From: Oscillospiraceae bacterium
GTDB lineage: Bacteria > Bacillota > Clostridia > TANB77 > CAG-508
Direction of reading: 5' to 3'
Assembly: GCA_009778695.1 (NCBI GenBank)
Contig: WRFS01000016.1
Location: 1-42,070 of the forward strand
DNA length: 42,070 nucleotides
The notes under the pieces were generated by a model. That model did not search any database. It worked only from the letters and a program-made list of their open reading frames with translations, and was not told where the DNA came from. This document shows positions 8,524 to 17,588 of the stretch, one piece after another. The position numbers and the translations under genes were made by a program. Positions within the stretch are counted from its first letter, which is position 1. Every line of letters starts with the position of its first letter.

Positions 8524-9207
8524 TTGTTAAAATTAAAAGAATTACCCATTTTAGAAAGACCATATGAAAAATTAGAATTATACGGTGCAGAGAAATTATC
8601 AAATGCTGAATTGTTGGGTATCATTATAAAAAGTGGTACAAAAAATGAAACGGCAGTTTCTTTAGCACAAAGGATTCTATCAATAAAAATGACAAATGAA
8701 AAAGACGAATTAAGATTTCTACATGAAATAACAATAGAAGAATTTATGAATATTAAAGGCATTGGTAAAGTTAAAGCAATACAATTAAAGGCACTTTGTG
8801 AACTTACCAAAAGAATGTCTGCACCTGTTCATAATAATAATATAATTATAAAATCAACAATAGACATAGTAAATCTATTTATGGAAGAATTAAGATATGA
8901 AAAAAGGGAAATAGTAAAATTGGTAGCATTAAGTTCAAAAAATGTTATATTAAGAATTATAAACATATCTTATGGGGGGACAAATCTAGCAGTTGTAGAA
9001 CCAAAAGAGGTTTTGCTTGAGGCTATTAAAATGCAAGCACCAAGAATAATTTTGCTACATAATCATCCCAGCGGGGATCCAACACCAAGTAAAGAGGATT
9101 ATCGAATAACAGAAAGAATATCAGATTGTGCTGAATTACTAGGGATAGACTTGTTAGACCACATTGTTATTGGCGACGGAACGTACAGAAGCATATTGTG
9201 TAAATAA
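8524..9207 (+). CDS. radC: RadC family JAMM protein
   Basis: 227 residues from a TTG start. The frame has no ATG (an in-frame TAA lies at 8500-8502), and GAAAGGA at 8511-8517 gives good spacing. The N-terminus is the UPF0758 helix-hairpin-helix-like part (LPILERPYEKLELYG, MNIKGIGKVKAIQLKAL). The C-terminus has the metal site LLHNHPSGDPTPSKED, a JAMM motif with both His residues, Ser and Asp. RadC was named from a DNA repair phenotype, but its real role is unsettled. It stands just before mreB, the common position in Firmicutes. Confidence 0.93.
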   Translation: MLKLKELPILERPYEKLELYGAEKLSNAELLGIIIKSGTKNETAVSLAQRILSIKMTNEKDELRFLHEITIEEFMNIKGIGKVKAIQLKALCELTKRMSAPVHNNNIIIKSTIDIVNLFMEELRYEKREIVKLVALSSKNVILRIINISYGGTNLAVVEPKEVLLEAIKMQAPRIILLHNHPSGDPTPSKEDYRITERISDCAELLGIDLLDHIVIGDGTYRSILCK

Positions 9208-9301
9208 ATGTGAGCAAAGTAGCACGAGTGGAGATAGGTGTTGCACGTACTTAACTAATGGGAGGTCTGTAGATATAAAAATAATAGGAAGGTGAAACGG
9301 A

Positions 9302-10330
9302 ATGGGAATATTTAGTTTTGGAAATAATTATATAGGTATAGATTTGGGGACTAGCAACATATTAGTTGCAGTTAAAAATAAAAAAATAGTTTTTAATGAG
9401 CCTTCCGTTGTAGCCATAAATAAAGAATCAGGAAATGTAATAGCAATAGGAAAAGAAGCAAAAGAAATGGTAGGGAAAAACCCAGATGAAATAGAAGTGA
9501 TACAGCCATTAAAAAATGGAGTTATTGCAGACTATCTTGCGACTGAAAAGATGATTAAAATAATTTTGAAAAAAGTTAATAGAAAGCATATGATAAAAAA
9601 TCCAAAGGTGATTGTAGGAATTCCAACGGGCATCACTGAAGTTGAGGAAAGAGCACTTCAAAAAGTGTTCTTTAATGCTGGGGCAAAAGAAGTATATTTA
9701 ATTGAAGAACCAACAGCAGCAGCGATTGGAGCAAATTTACAGGTTTCTGAACCTACAGGAAGTATTATTGTAGATATTGGCGGAGGAACAACAGAAGTAG
9801 CTGTAATATCATTAAATGGGATTGTGGCTACCACATCTATAAAAGTAGCAGGAGATACGCTAGATGATGTAATTGTTAATTATTTAAAAAGGGAATTAAA
9901 TATAATTATTGGTAAAAATACAGCAGAAAGGATAAAAAAGGAAGTAGGCACCGTTCTTATAACAGACGAAGAAGAACAAAGCACAACGGCTTGTGGAAGA
10001 GACGTGGCAACAGGATTGCCAAAAACCGTTAAAATAACGTCAAAACATATTCAAGAAGCAATAATGGAATCAGTTTTAGAAATAGTAGAAAGCATAAAAA
10101 TTACCCTAGAAAAAACCCCGCCAGAAATCTCGGCAGATTTGGGAGAAAAAGGCATATATTTATCAGGAGGAGGAGCATTGATAAAGAATTTAGACAAATT
10201 AATAACTTACAAGACGGAAATGCCAGTATTTATAGCAGAAAATGCATTAGAGTGCGTAGTAAATGGCACAATGCGAATTTTCGATGACATAGACAGTTGG
10301 AAAAGCGTATTGATAAGTACGAAAAAATAG
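9302..10330 (+). CDS. mreB: Rod shape-determining actin homologue MreB
   Basis: 342 residues. The actin-fold nucleotide signatures are all present: phosphate 1 YIGIDLGTSNILV near residue 11, the connect motif around VGIPTGITEVEERAL, phosphate 2 VDIGGGTTEVAVISL and the adenosine motif YLSGGGALIKNLD near 282. MreB forms membrane-bound filaments that guide side-wall peptidoglycan synthesis with MreC, MreD, RodA and PBP2. The start follows AGGAAGGTGAAACGG. The phosphate-1 loop reads SNILV where most MreB proteins have ANTLV, a mild change. mreC starts 14 bases after its stop. Confidence 0.95.
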   Translation: MGIFSFGNNYIGIDLGTSNILVAVKNKKIVFNEPSVVAINKESGNVIAIGKEAKEMVGKNPDEIEVIQPLKNGVIADYLATEKMIKIILKKVNRKHMIKNPKVIVGIPTGITEVEERALQKVFFNAGAKEVYLIEEPTAAAIGANLQVSEPTGSIIVDIGGGTTEVAVISLNGIVATTSIKVAGDTLDDVIVNYLKRELNIIIGKNTAERIKKEVGTVLITDEEEQSTTACGRDVATGLPKTVKITSKHIQEAIMESVLEIVESIKITLEKTPPEISADLGEKGIYLSGGGALIKNLDKLITYKTEMPVFIAENALECVVNGTMRIFDDIDSWKSVLISTKK

Positions 10331-10344
10331 GAGTGGGAAGATTT

Positions 10345-11160
10345 ATGTATAAAAAAAACAAAACTGGAATAATTGGAACAATTATTACGATTGTTGTTTT
10401 GGTTTGCTTAGTTGTAGTAACAAATATTAATAATGAAAGATTTGTTTTTATTGGAAATGCCGTTTCAAAAATAATTGTTCCAATAGAAAATGGATTAACA
10501 TATTTAAAAAACAAAATACAAGGGAATGATAGTTTTTTTGCAGAAGTTAAAAATATAAAAAGTGAAAACGATGAACTTAAACAACAAAATGCAGATCTAC
10601 AACAAAAAAATATGGAAATGGATTTACTAAAAGCGGAAAATGCCAATTTGAAGGAATATTTAAATTTGGCGGACACATATGACCAGTACAAAATAGTTCC
10701 AGGCTATGTTATAAACAGAGACTTTAGCAACTATGAATCAAATATAATTATAAATATTGGGAAAAAACAAGGAATTGCAGAAGATATGGTTGTTGTATCG
10801 GATGAAGGTGTTGTAGGATACATTGTGTCAGTCATGGACAATTCATCGAAAGTGAGAATATTAACAGATACTACAAGTTCAATAAGTGCAAGAAGCAACT
10901 CGGGAGCAGAAACAATTATATGTAGAGGAATGTTAGAACAGAAAAACGTTTTAAAAGGAATGTATTTGGAACCAGAAGATAAAATAGCAGCTGGGGATAT
11001 AATAGAAACCAATGGACTTGGCGGAATATATCCGAAAGGATTAAAAATAGGAGAAGTGTCAGAAGTTGTGGAAACAAAAAATGTTTCTGATAGATATGTT
11101 TTAATTAACACCTATGTAGATTTTTCTAAATTAGACAATGTGGCTGTAATAATAAAATAA
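10345..11160 (+). CDS. mreC: Rod shape-determining protein MreC
   Basis: 271 residues. I take the ATG at 10345 because AGGAGTGGGAAG precedes it. An earlier ATG at 10297 lies inside mreB and has no ribosome site. A single membrane helix (about residues 8-26) is followed by a coiled coil (about 65-105, rich in K/E/N/Q with heptad Leu) and the paired beta-barrel domain with PGYVINRDFSNYESNIIIN and GKKQGI, then DEGVVGYI. MreC is the outer scaffold that binds PBP2. Its stop overlaps or nearly touches mreD. Confidence 0.93.
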   Translation: MYKKNKTGIIGTIITIVVLVCLVVVTNINNERFVFIGNAVSKIIVPIENGLTYLKNKIQGNDSFFAEVKNIKSENDELKQQNADLQQKNMEMDLLKAENANLKEYLNLADTYDQYKIVPGYVINRDFSNYESNIIINIGKKQGIAEDMVVVSDEGVVGYIVSVMDNSSKVRILTDTTSSISARSNSGAETIICRGMLEQKNVLKGMYLEPEDKIAAGDIIETNGLGGIYPKGLKIGEVSEVVETKNVSDRYVLINTYVDFSKLDNVAVIIK

Positions 11161-11174
11161 TGAAAGGTTTTATA

Positions 11175-11699
11175 ATGAAAATAATAAAAAATTCCATATA
11201 TGTGATTATTTGGTTTTTAATTATATATTTTTTGCAATCAAGTTTTTTTCAAATCTTTACAATTGCTGGAGTAAAACCAAACCTATTCATAATATTTATA
11301 ATATTCGTAAGCCTAAACACAAGCAAATATTATGCCATGAGTATTGGAATAGTAGTTGGTTTATTAATAGACTTTATTATTGGAAACAACATTGGACAAA
11401 ATGCAATATTATATGGCTTATTGGGCTATATCATTTCTTCAATTCGAGTAAGGATATCTAAAGAGAGTAGAATTTCGAACATATTAATAATATTCATATC
11501 CACGCTTTGCTTGGAAACAGTGGGCTATATAGCACAAATACTTTTTGCAGGTGCCATATTTGAAATTAGCGTATTTATAAAAATAGTTTTAATAGAAGCA
11601 GTATATAACGGAATAATACTCATGATAATATATCCATTGTGGAAAATGTTAAGCAAATCTGAAGTCTACAATTCTCAAAGAGCCGCAAGGTACTTATAA
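11175..11699 (+). CDS. mreD: Rod shape-determining membrane protein MreD
   Basis: 174 residues with five or six membrane helices. FFQIFTIAGVKPNLFIIFIIF near the N-terminus is the typical MreD start ('GVKPNL'), and GLLIDFI/GNNIGQNAILYGLLGY follows. I prefer the ATG at 11175 because GAAAGG sits seven bases before it. An ATG at 11160 overlaps the mreC stop and has no ribosome site. It is part of the elongasome together with MreB, MreC and PBP2. Confidence 0.9.
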   Translation: MKIIKNSIYVIIWFLIIYFLQSSFFQIFTIAGVKPNLFIIFIIFVSLNTSKYYAMSIGIVVGLLIDFIIGNNIGQNAILYGLLGYIISSIRVRISKESRISNILIIFISTLCLETVGYIAQILFAGAIFEISVFIKIVLIEAVYNGIILMIIYPLWKMLSKSEVYNSQRAARYL

Positions 11700-11707
11700 A
11701 GGCGAAA

Positions 11708-11881
11708 GTTACCAGTTAACAATTTAGTCTAAAACGTCCGCCCTTGGAGTGTAGTATAGGTTTTAAAAAAGCTCCTCCAAGCCTCCGAAGACTCCATGGG
11801 CCTCAAAGGGCTGTCGTTCACCTTTTTAAAACCTATACTACACTCCAAGAGCTACTTTGCAGAAAATTGTTAACTGGTAAC
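11708..11881. repeat. Long palindromic element with conserved loop, copy 1
   Basis: Terminal inverted repeats GTTACCAGTTAACAATT (left) and AATTGTTAACTGGTAAC (right) bound the element. Inside is a perfect 27-bp stem (11743-11769 with 11823-11849) around a 53-base loop. A second full copy is at 26829-27005 in the opposite orientation, and the right end of a third is at 21412-21475. The loop is almost identical in the two full copies, while the stem has changed at several positions with matching changes on both arms. It separates mreD from mrdA and may affect expression of mrdA. Confidence 0.85.
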
Positions 11882-11910
11882 AGGCGGACACATAGAAAGG
11901 AGCAACATAA

Positions 11911-13977
11911 TTGAATAATAATCAAAGCAAAATAAGATTTAACATGTTAAGAATATTAGTTTATATAATAGCAATTATTTTATTAGTAGAACTATTTAAT
12001 TTACAAATAGTAAAAGGCAATCTATATAGGGAAACTTCAAATAGCAGGTTAACCAGAGAAGCAGTAATAAAAGCTTCACGCGGATATATATACGATAGAG
12101 ATGGCAATATACTTGCAGGCGTGAAAATGGCATACTGTTTGCAACTATATCGCAGTCAAATTAGCATTGAGCAATTAAACACAGGAATACTAAGCATGAT
12201 AAATATTTTAGAAAAAAACAAAGACACATATGTTAACGACTTCCCAATACAAGCAAATCCAGTAAAAGATAATTTTAATAATGAAACTGATTTTAAAACA
12301 TGGAAAAACAAAATGGGAATTGACGAAAACTTATCAGCAGAAGCGGTCTTAGACTTGTATAAGAAAAAATACAACATAACCAATGATAATGTAAACGACG
12401 TATTAAAAATAATAGCAATAAGATATGCAATTGAAAATACAGGATACAGTTCAACAAATCCATTAACTATTTCAAATGATATTAGTAAAAACAGCGTGTT
12501 GGAATTGTCAGAAAAAGGAGTAGGACTTCCAGGCATTAACATTAATATAGAACCTATTAGAGAATATGAAGATGGCAATTTAGCTTCCCACGTTTTAGGC
12601 TATATGGGTAAAGTTACTCAAACTGATATAGATAATTCTGATGGAGTATATGGAAATGATAGCTGGATTGGCAAAAGCGGCATGGAGTCTTTGCTTGAAG
12701 AATATTTACGAGGACAAGATGGATTAAAAGAAATAGACATGAACGTAGATGGCGGAGTTACAGAGGAATTTACCGATAAAGAAGCAGTAGCAGGGTCAAA
12801 TATAACACTAACAATTGACTCGAAATTGCAAAAGGCAACGGAAGATGCATTAAAGGCAAACATACAAAAGATATCTGCAGGAGGATTTAGAACAAAGTCA
12901 AATGTTAAAGCAGGTTCAGCTATAGTAATCGACGTGAAAACTGGAGAAATATTAGCATTAGCGAATTACCCTGATTTTGATCCTCAAAAATTTATTGACG
13001 GAATTTCTACAAGCGATTGGAATCAATATCAAACTGCAGGAGCATTATTTGATAGGGCAGTTCAAGGTGCATATGCACCAGGTTCAATATATAAAATGAT
13101 TACAGCGTTAACGGCACTACAAAAGGGAGTAATTACTCCTACACAAACAATTTTAACAAAAGGAGTGTATCCATATTCATATCATCCAGAATGTTGGTTA
13201 TATGAAGAAACGGGACATGATCATGGTTCAATAAATATTGTACAGGGCATAAAATATTCATGCGATTATTTCTTTTATGAATTGGGAAGAAGGTTAGGAG
13301 GAATGGACGATGTAGCACAATATGCGAAATATTTTGGACTCGGGAGTAAAACGGGAATAGAACTTCCAGGAGAAGTAAGCGGAATGATAGCAACAAAAGC
13401 AAATTTAGAAGCAACAGGTCAAACATGGAATTTAGGAAATACTTTATCGGCAGCTATTGGACAAGGTCAAAATGATTATACGCCAATACAAATTGCAAAG
13501 TATATAAGTATGTTGGCAAACGGCGGAAATGAAATAAATCCAACTCTTATAAAATCGGTAGTAAATCCAGATGGCACAACAGTAGATACGCAGACAATAG
13601 AAAATTTTGTTGATAATAAATTAGGGTTTACACCAACAGAACCGCAAAAGGTTGATATCAGCAAAGCTAATTTGCAAACTGTATTAAAAGGAATGAAAGG
13701 TGTTACAGAAGACAATGATGGAACGGCAGCTGGAGCATTCATAAATTTTCCAATTCAAGTAGCTGGTAAAACTGGTTCTGCAGAAGCGGGAAATTATATT
13801 AATGCATGGTTTGCGGGTTTTGCACCATATGATAATCCAGAAATTGCAGTTGTAATAATGGAAGAAAATGGACAAAAAGGAAGTTATGCGGCGGAAGCAG
13901 CAAGGCAGATAATGAGTGCTTATTTTAATATTAAGAAAACGAAAGTCAATATGACTACACCAATAAATGAGGAATAG
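11911..13977 (+). CDS. mrdA: Penicillin-binding protein 2 (elongation transpeptidase)
   Basis: 688 residues from TTG 11911 after AAAGGAGC. A short inner tail and one membrane helix (about residues 11-28) come first, then the PBP dimerisation domain beginning REAVIKASRGYIYDRDGNILA. The transpeptidase domain has all three motifs: SIYK with the acylated Ser392, SCD at 450-452 (the SxN position holds Asp, common in PBP2) and KTGSAE from Lys620. It cross-links peptidoglycan during side-wall growth, with RodA as partner; no rodA is in the window. The position after mreBCD is the usual one. The palindromic element at 11708-11881 splits it from mreD. Confidence 0.95.
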   Translation: MNNNQSKIRFNMLRILVYIIAIILLVELFNLQIVKGNLYRETSNSRLTREAVIKASRGYIYDRDGNILAGVKMAYCLQLYRSQISIEQLNTGILSMINILEKNKDTYVNDFPIQANPVKDNFNNETDFKTWKNKMGIDENLSAEAVLDLYKKKYNITNDNVNDVLKIIAIRYAIENTGYSSTNPLTISNDISKNSVLELSEKGVGLPGININIEPIREYEDGNLASHVLGYMGKVTQTDIDNSDGVYGNDSWIGKSGMESLLEEYLRGQDGLKEIDMNVDGGVTEEFTDKEAVAGSNITLTIDSKLQKATEDALKANIQKISAGGFRTKSNVKAGSAIVIDVKTGEILALANYPDFDPQKFIDGISTSDWNQYQTAGALFDRAVQGAYAPGSIYKMITALTALQKGVITPTQTILTKGVYPYSYHPECWLYEETGHDHGSINIVQGIKYSCDYFFYELGRRLGGMDDVAQYAKYFGLGSKTGIELPGEVSGMIATKANLEATGQTWNLGNTLSAAIGQGQNDYTPIQIAKYISMLANGGNEINPTLIKSVVNPDGTTVDTQTIENFVDNKLGFTPTEPQKVDISKANLQTVLKGMKGVTEDNDGTAAGAFINFPIQVAGKTGSAEAGNYINAWFAGFAPYDNPEIAVVIMEENGQKGSYAAEAARQIMSAYFNIKKTKVNMTTPINEE

Positions 13978-13995
13978 AAAGAGAGGTAATAAAAA

Positions 13996-14406
13996 ATGAA
14001 GAAAACAGAAAAACAAGAATTAGGACTACATGTTATTGCAAAAGCTTTTAACAAAAGAATTGAAATGTCGAATACGAAATTTTACACAGGTTCTTTAAGG
14101 TCTGGACAAAAACTTGAATTTCAAGGAAGCGTTGTTGTTATAGGGGATGCAAATTCTGGTTCAGAAATTGTAGCAGGTGAACATATAATTGTACTAGGGA
14201 TATTGAGGGGATTAGCACACGCTGGAGCGAGTGGAAATAAAAAAGCAGTAATTGCCGCAAAAGAAATAGGTTGTCCACAAATAAGAATTGCTAACATAGT
14301 AAAAGAATTAAATATTTATGAAGAAGAAGCGGAAGGGGACCAAAAGGAGTATGCATTCGTAGAAAATGATGAAATTATTTTGAAGCAAATAAAAGAACTG
14401 GCTTGA
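13996..14406 (+). CDS. minC: MinC C-terminal domain protein
   Basis: 136 residues. The MinC C-terminal beta-helix is clear (FYTGSLRSGQKLEFQGSVVV, IGDANSGSEIVAGEHIIVLG, LRGLAHAGA). It contains the RSGQ motif used to bind MinD. Normal MinC proteins (about 210-230 residues) have an N-terminal domain that blocks FtsZ; only about 25 residues stand in its place here. The start at 13996 is supported by AGAGAGGT, and the upstream bases belong to mrdA, so this domain is absent and not missed. No minD follows. It may be a reduced MinC or a MinD-binding scaffold. Confidence 0.88.
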   Translation: MKKTEKQELGLHVIAKAFNKRIEMSNTKFYTGSLRSGQKLEFQGSVVVIGDANSGSEIVAGEHIIVLGILRGLAHAGASGNKKAVIAAKEIGCPQIRIANIVKELNIYEEEAEGDQKEYAFVENDEIILKQIKELA

Positions 14407-14549
14407 AATACGAATTTATGAAACTAGAAAAAACCGTTTATTAGATATGCAAAATAATAAATAAATAATTATATTAAATAAAAAATTTATTTATACACTA
14501 GCTGAAAAAGTCAATTAACAAAAAATAAATTTTTCAATTTTTCAAAAAT

Positions 14550-14582
14550 AACGCATATAGCCATACGGCCGTATGCGTTTTA
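14550..14582 (+). terminator. Likely terminator of the mre/mrdA/minC operon
   Basis: An eight-base-pair stem AACGCATA (14550-14557) / TATGCGTT (14572-14579) carries an inner GCC/GGC pairing and is followed by T residues. The inner CATACGGCCGTATG is itself a perfect palindrome, so an alternative fold or a protein site is possible. It lies 143 bases after minC. Confidence 0.5.
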
Positions 14583-14735
14583 AGTTTTCCAAAAAAATAA
14601 AAAAACCGACATTTTCAGCGTGACAAACGAATAATGGATATATTATACTATACTTACATCAAGGAAAAGACGAAATATTTTATAAGGTTGGTGATGCCCT
14701 ATGGATGTTCGTTGTGATGTTTGGACATAAAAATT

Positions 14736-14764
14736 TTAGAAAAAAATTAATTTTAAATTATAAT
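14736..14764 (+). promoter_or_regulatory. Possible promoter of the caspase-like gene
   Basis: TATAAT at 14759-14764 has a weak TTAGAA 17 bases upstream at 14736-14741. The gap 14407-14816 otherwise holds the hairpin at 14550-14582, AT-rich DNA and a nine-codon open frame at 14701-14730 with a poor ribosome site, which I do not call a gene. I found no known riboswitch pattern. Confidence 0.35.
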
Positions 14765-14816
14765 ACAATGAAACTTTGTTTTAAATTAACTTGTATTATG
14801 AGGAAAGAGGTTTGTT

Positions 14817-16193
14817 ATGAAAAAAGGAAAGTTATCGATTATTAGTATTGTACTAATGACAGTTATACTATTTAGTATGTTTACAACAAGTGTTTTTGCT
14901 ACAAGATACGCAGTTTGTTTAGGAACGAATTTTGGAACAACAGCAGCACCAACAATAACACCATCTGGGGAGAGATATGATGGAGACTTTACGCCGAATA
15001 CAGCAAATGCATCAATTACATTAAGTAATATATCAGATATTTCTACAATAAGAAGTACAGCTTTTACAAAAGCATATTTAACAGCAACAACACCAAATGG
15101 TATTCCAAGAATTGGTTCTGAAGTTGTATTTTTAAATGGACATGCTGGCCCGAATGAAATAATCTTTTGTTATCAAAATAATTTCACATATGCAACTGGG
15201 GTAAGAGTTGGAGGAGATCAGGTATTTGATGGTTTTGATTGTGTTGGATTAAATAACGTTAATATGGACCATACGCAATTAATTACATATGCTGGCTGTC
15301 ATAGTGGTTATGGGGATACTAATCTGTTAACTGCCTCAATAGCTAGAGGGGCTACTGTTGCTGTTGGATTTAATGATGAAATTCATTCTCGTGCTACTGA
15401 TGGTCAAAATTGGTTATTAGCATACAATACTGCTTTAGGTAATGGGCTGTATGTTAAATCAGCAATAACTTGGGCAAATAGTAATGCACCAACTTCAGAC
15501 TTAGCGACCACGGTTGTATATAAAGGACCAGCTGGAACAATCAACATAAAAACACCTATACTAATTGCTGGTGCAGTAACATCAATGAGGAATGCTACGC
15601 TAAACGATGCTATACCAGTGAAATCAAATGAATTCAACCTAAACGATATATTTTTGATTGAAGATGTGGTAATACCATATAAAGTTTCAAAAGAAATAAC
15701 AAACGAAAACTTAGATAATTATAAAAAAGAATTTAATTTTTTAATAAAAGAAATTATAAAAATGGATAATGGTTTTAATACTAAAGATTATAAAGTAAGC
15801 ACTCATTTATATAATAATGAGGATGGAAGTGGGTTTGTTCGCTTTGACTATTACATTGATGGTATCATTCAAACTAATAAAGTGTATATGGCTAATATTG
15901 AAAATAATAAGATAATAGACGTTTCATTAGTTGGTATAAAAAAAGAAAATTTGGATAATTTGAAAAATGTAGATAATAGTAAATTATCATCTAAAGTAAA
16001 GAAATTTGAGACGGATAACAAAAGCAAAGAAAATAGTTTTTCAGCTATAAATTACAATAATCAAAAAAACAAGGAAATAACATCAACTTATGAATATGAT
16101 TTCAATACTGATACTTTGAGGAAAGTAACCAATCTTTCAGTTACTCTAAATTCTGGAATAATAATAACTGACAGTGAAGAAGTCATTATTTAA
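14817..16193 (+). CDS. Secreted caspase-like (clan CD) protein
   Basis: 458 residues with a signal peptide (MKKGKLS, hydrophobic core, cut near VFA|TR at about 28). The next 200 residues look like a caspase/gingipain-type fold. VVFLNGHAGPNE carries a candidate catalytic His109, and QLITYAGCHSGYGDTN a candidate Cys161 in the GCxSG context. ASIARGATVAVGFNDEI follows, the strand after the Cys seen in CHAT and C25-like proteins. The last 180 residues form a Lys/Asn-rich domain resembling a pro- or inhibitory domain. No anchor is seen. It precedes the cohesin-like gene and may be a secreted peptidase of the same surface system. Family placement is by motif only. Confidence 0.6.
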   Translation: MKKGKLSIISIVLMTVILFSMFTTSVFATRYAVCLGTNFGTTAAPTITPSGERYDGDFTPNTANASITLSNISDISTIRSTAFTKAYLTATTPNGIPRIGSEVVFLNGHAGPNEIIFCYQNNFTYATGVRVGGDQVFDGFDCVGLNNVNMDHTQLITYAGCHSGYGDTNLLTASIARGATVAVGFNDEIHSRATDGQNWLLAYNTALGNGLYVKSAITWANSNAPTSDLATTVVYKGPAGTINIKTPILIAGAVTSMRNATLNDAIPVKSNEFNLNDIFLIEDVVIPYKVSKEITNENLDNYKKEFNFLIKEIIKMDNGFNTKDYKVSTHLYNNEDGSGFVRFDYYIDGIIQTNKVYMANIENNKIIDVSLVGIKKENLDNLKNVDNSKLSSKVKKFETDNKSKENSFSAINYNNQKNKEITSTYEYDFNTDTLRKVTNLSVTLNSGIIITDSEEVII

Positions 16194-16232
16194 TTAAATA
16201 CCAATAAATTAGAGGGATGTGATATTTTTATA

Positions 16233-16261
16233 TTGCATTTTTCTAATTAGTTATATATAAT
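16233..16261 (+). promoter_or_regulatory. Promoter of the cohesin-like gene
   Basis: TTGCAT at 16233-16238, a 17-base spacer and TATAAT at 16256-16261. Transcription would start near 16268, immediately before AGGAGGG and the ATG at 16282, so the leader is very short. Confidence 0.75.
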
Positions 16262-16281
16262 TTAATAATTAGGAGGGCTAT

Positions 16282-16929
16282 ATGGATAAAAAAATTACAA
16301 TTGGTTTAGTAATATTTTTTATATTATTATTTATAAACAATACATTATTAGCATTTAATGTTACGACTAGTTCATTAAATATAAATTTTAAAAGTGATGA
16401 GGATAAAAATATAAAATGTACATTGTATTTTGACAAACCAATATATGGTGGCGTGTTTAAAGTTGAATATGATTCTGAATTATTTGAATTTTTAACAAAT
16501 GATTCAATATATGGTAATACAAGTCCAGTCAATTATATGTACGATAATAATTATATTATTAATGGGGTTATATACAAAAGCTTAGATAATAGTAACATAA
16601 CAAAATTTGAATTTTATTTTGTTCCTCAAAAATCCATAAAAAATGCTCAAATAAAAATAATAGTTGAAAAAGTCTCTACAGACAATGTAAATTATGAAGA
16701 TATAAATATATTAAAAATTTTTTCGATTAACAATAATGTTATAGCAGGGAACGAAAACAATGTCATATTGAATAACAACAATATTTCTACTGAAAATTCA
16801 ACAAATAATAATTATATAGCAAAAACATGGGAACAAATTGGTATTATAGCATTACTAGTTATTATAGCTTTAACCATGGTATGCATGATTATTTATTCTA
16901 AAAAAACAAATAATCATAGTAAATTTTAA
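16282..16929 (+). CDS. Membrane-anchored cohesin-like protein
   Basis: 215 residues. A signal peptide (about 1-24) is followed by one beta domain of about 130 residues with features of cohesin modules: an early strand NINFKSDEDKNIKCTLYFDK, then GGVFKVEYDSELFEFL (the 'YDs..l' strand), and FEFYFVPQKSIKNAQIKI near the end. An Asn-rich linker, a membrane helix (about 186-207) and a short basic tail follow, so the module faces outward on the cell membrane. Cohesins bind dockerins. Two proteins with dockerin repeats are encoded 1.3-4 kb downstream, which is the main support for the call. Sequence similarity alone is modest. Confidence 0.55.
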   Translation: MDKKITIGLVIFFILLFINNTLLAFNVTTSSLNINFKSDEDKNIKCTLYFDKPIYGGVFKVEYDSELFEFLTNDSIYGNTSPVNYMYDNNYIINGVIYKSLDNSNITKFEFYFVPQKSIKNAQIKIIVEKVSTDNVNYEDINILKIFSINNNVIAGNENNVILNNNNISTENSTNNNYIAKTWEQIGIIALLVIIALTMVCMIIYSKKTNNHSKF

Positions 16930-16991
16930 TATAAATAAGTTAATTTCCGCAGAATGTAAGTTAAATTTACAGAGAAAGGCTAGGTAAGGAA

Positions 16992-17435
16992 ATGAAAAAG
17001 AAAACTTATTTGATTGTAATAATTATTATAATATTATTAATAATAGGTGTTGGATATGTAGTATACCCCATATATCCAAAGGATTTAAAATGGACTCAAG
17101 AATATGTAATAGGCAACCCAGGGATAAAGGGAACAGTTGATGTTGAAACGTTTGGAGATAATCCTGCATATGCAATAGGAGCAAATAAGTATGGATATCC
17201 TGTGTTTAAAGATCCAAGGAAAGCGTATAAACAATTCAAAAAAGATTATGCCGATACTTTAAAATTTATTAGAAATCAATTTAATATACCACTTCCTATG
17301 TGTAAATTTAATTATGATATATATGGGGTTTACGGCTTTCAGGTTGTGACAGATGATGAAAGTTTAAGGTATAAATCGTCCGAGGTTTCTCATTTTATCC
17401 ATATATATGAAAATAGTTTTATAGCGGGACCATAA
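16992..17435 (+). CDS. Small membrane-anchored protein of unknown function
   Basis: 147 residues. An N-terminal helix rich in Ile (about residues 5-26) anchors an outer domain that I do not recognise. The domain holds WTQEYVIGNPGIKGTVDVETF and a segment rich in aromatic residues. There is a weak AAGGA before the ATG. It follows the cohesin-like gene by 62 bases in the same direction and may share its transcript. The 150 bases behind it hold no gene that I can support. Confidence 0.5.
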   Translation: MKKKTYLIVIIIIILLIIGVGYVVYPIYPKDLKWTQEYVIGNPGIKGTVDVETFGDNPAYAIGANKYGYPVFKDPRKAYKQFKKDYADTLKFIRNQFNIPLPMCKFNYDIYGVYGFQVVTDDESLRYKSSEVSHFIHIYENSFIAGP

Positions 17436-17588
17436 TCAAATATGGGTGGAGTTCAAGAGAACAAAAGCAAAAGCAGTACTATGTATAAATTCTCGTCTTT
17501 TATTTCCTCTTTATACAAAAGGAATAAAAGGCCAAGAATCAATAAATCATCGAAAAAGAATTTCCTCCCAAAAATCTCAAAAATATTA

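Noticed and set aside
14701..14730. Nine-codon open frame that could be a leader peptide
   Set aside because: The ribosome site is poor, no attenuator structure follows it, and such short frames are frequent by chance.
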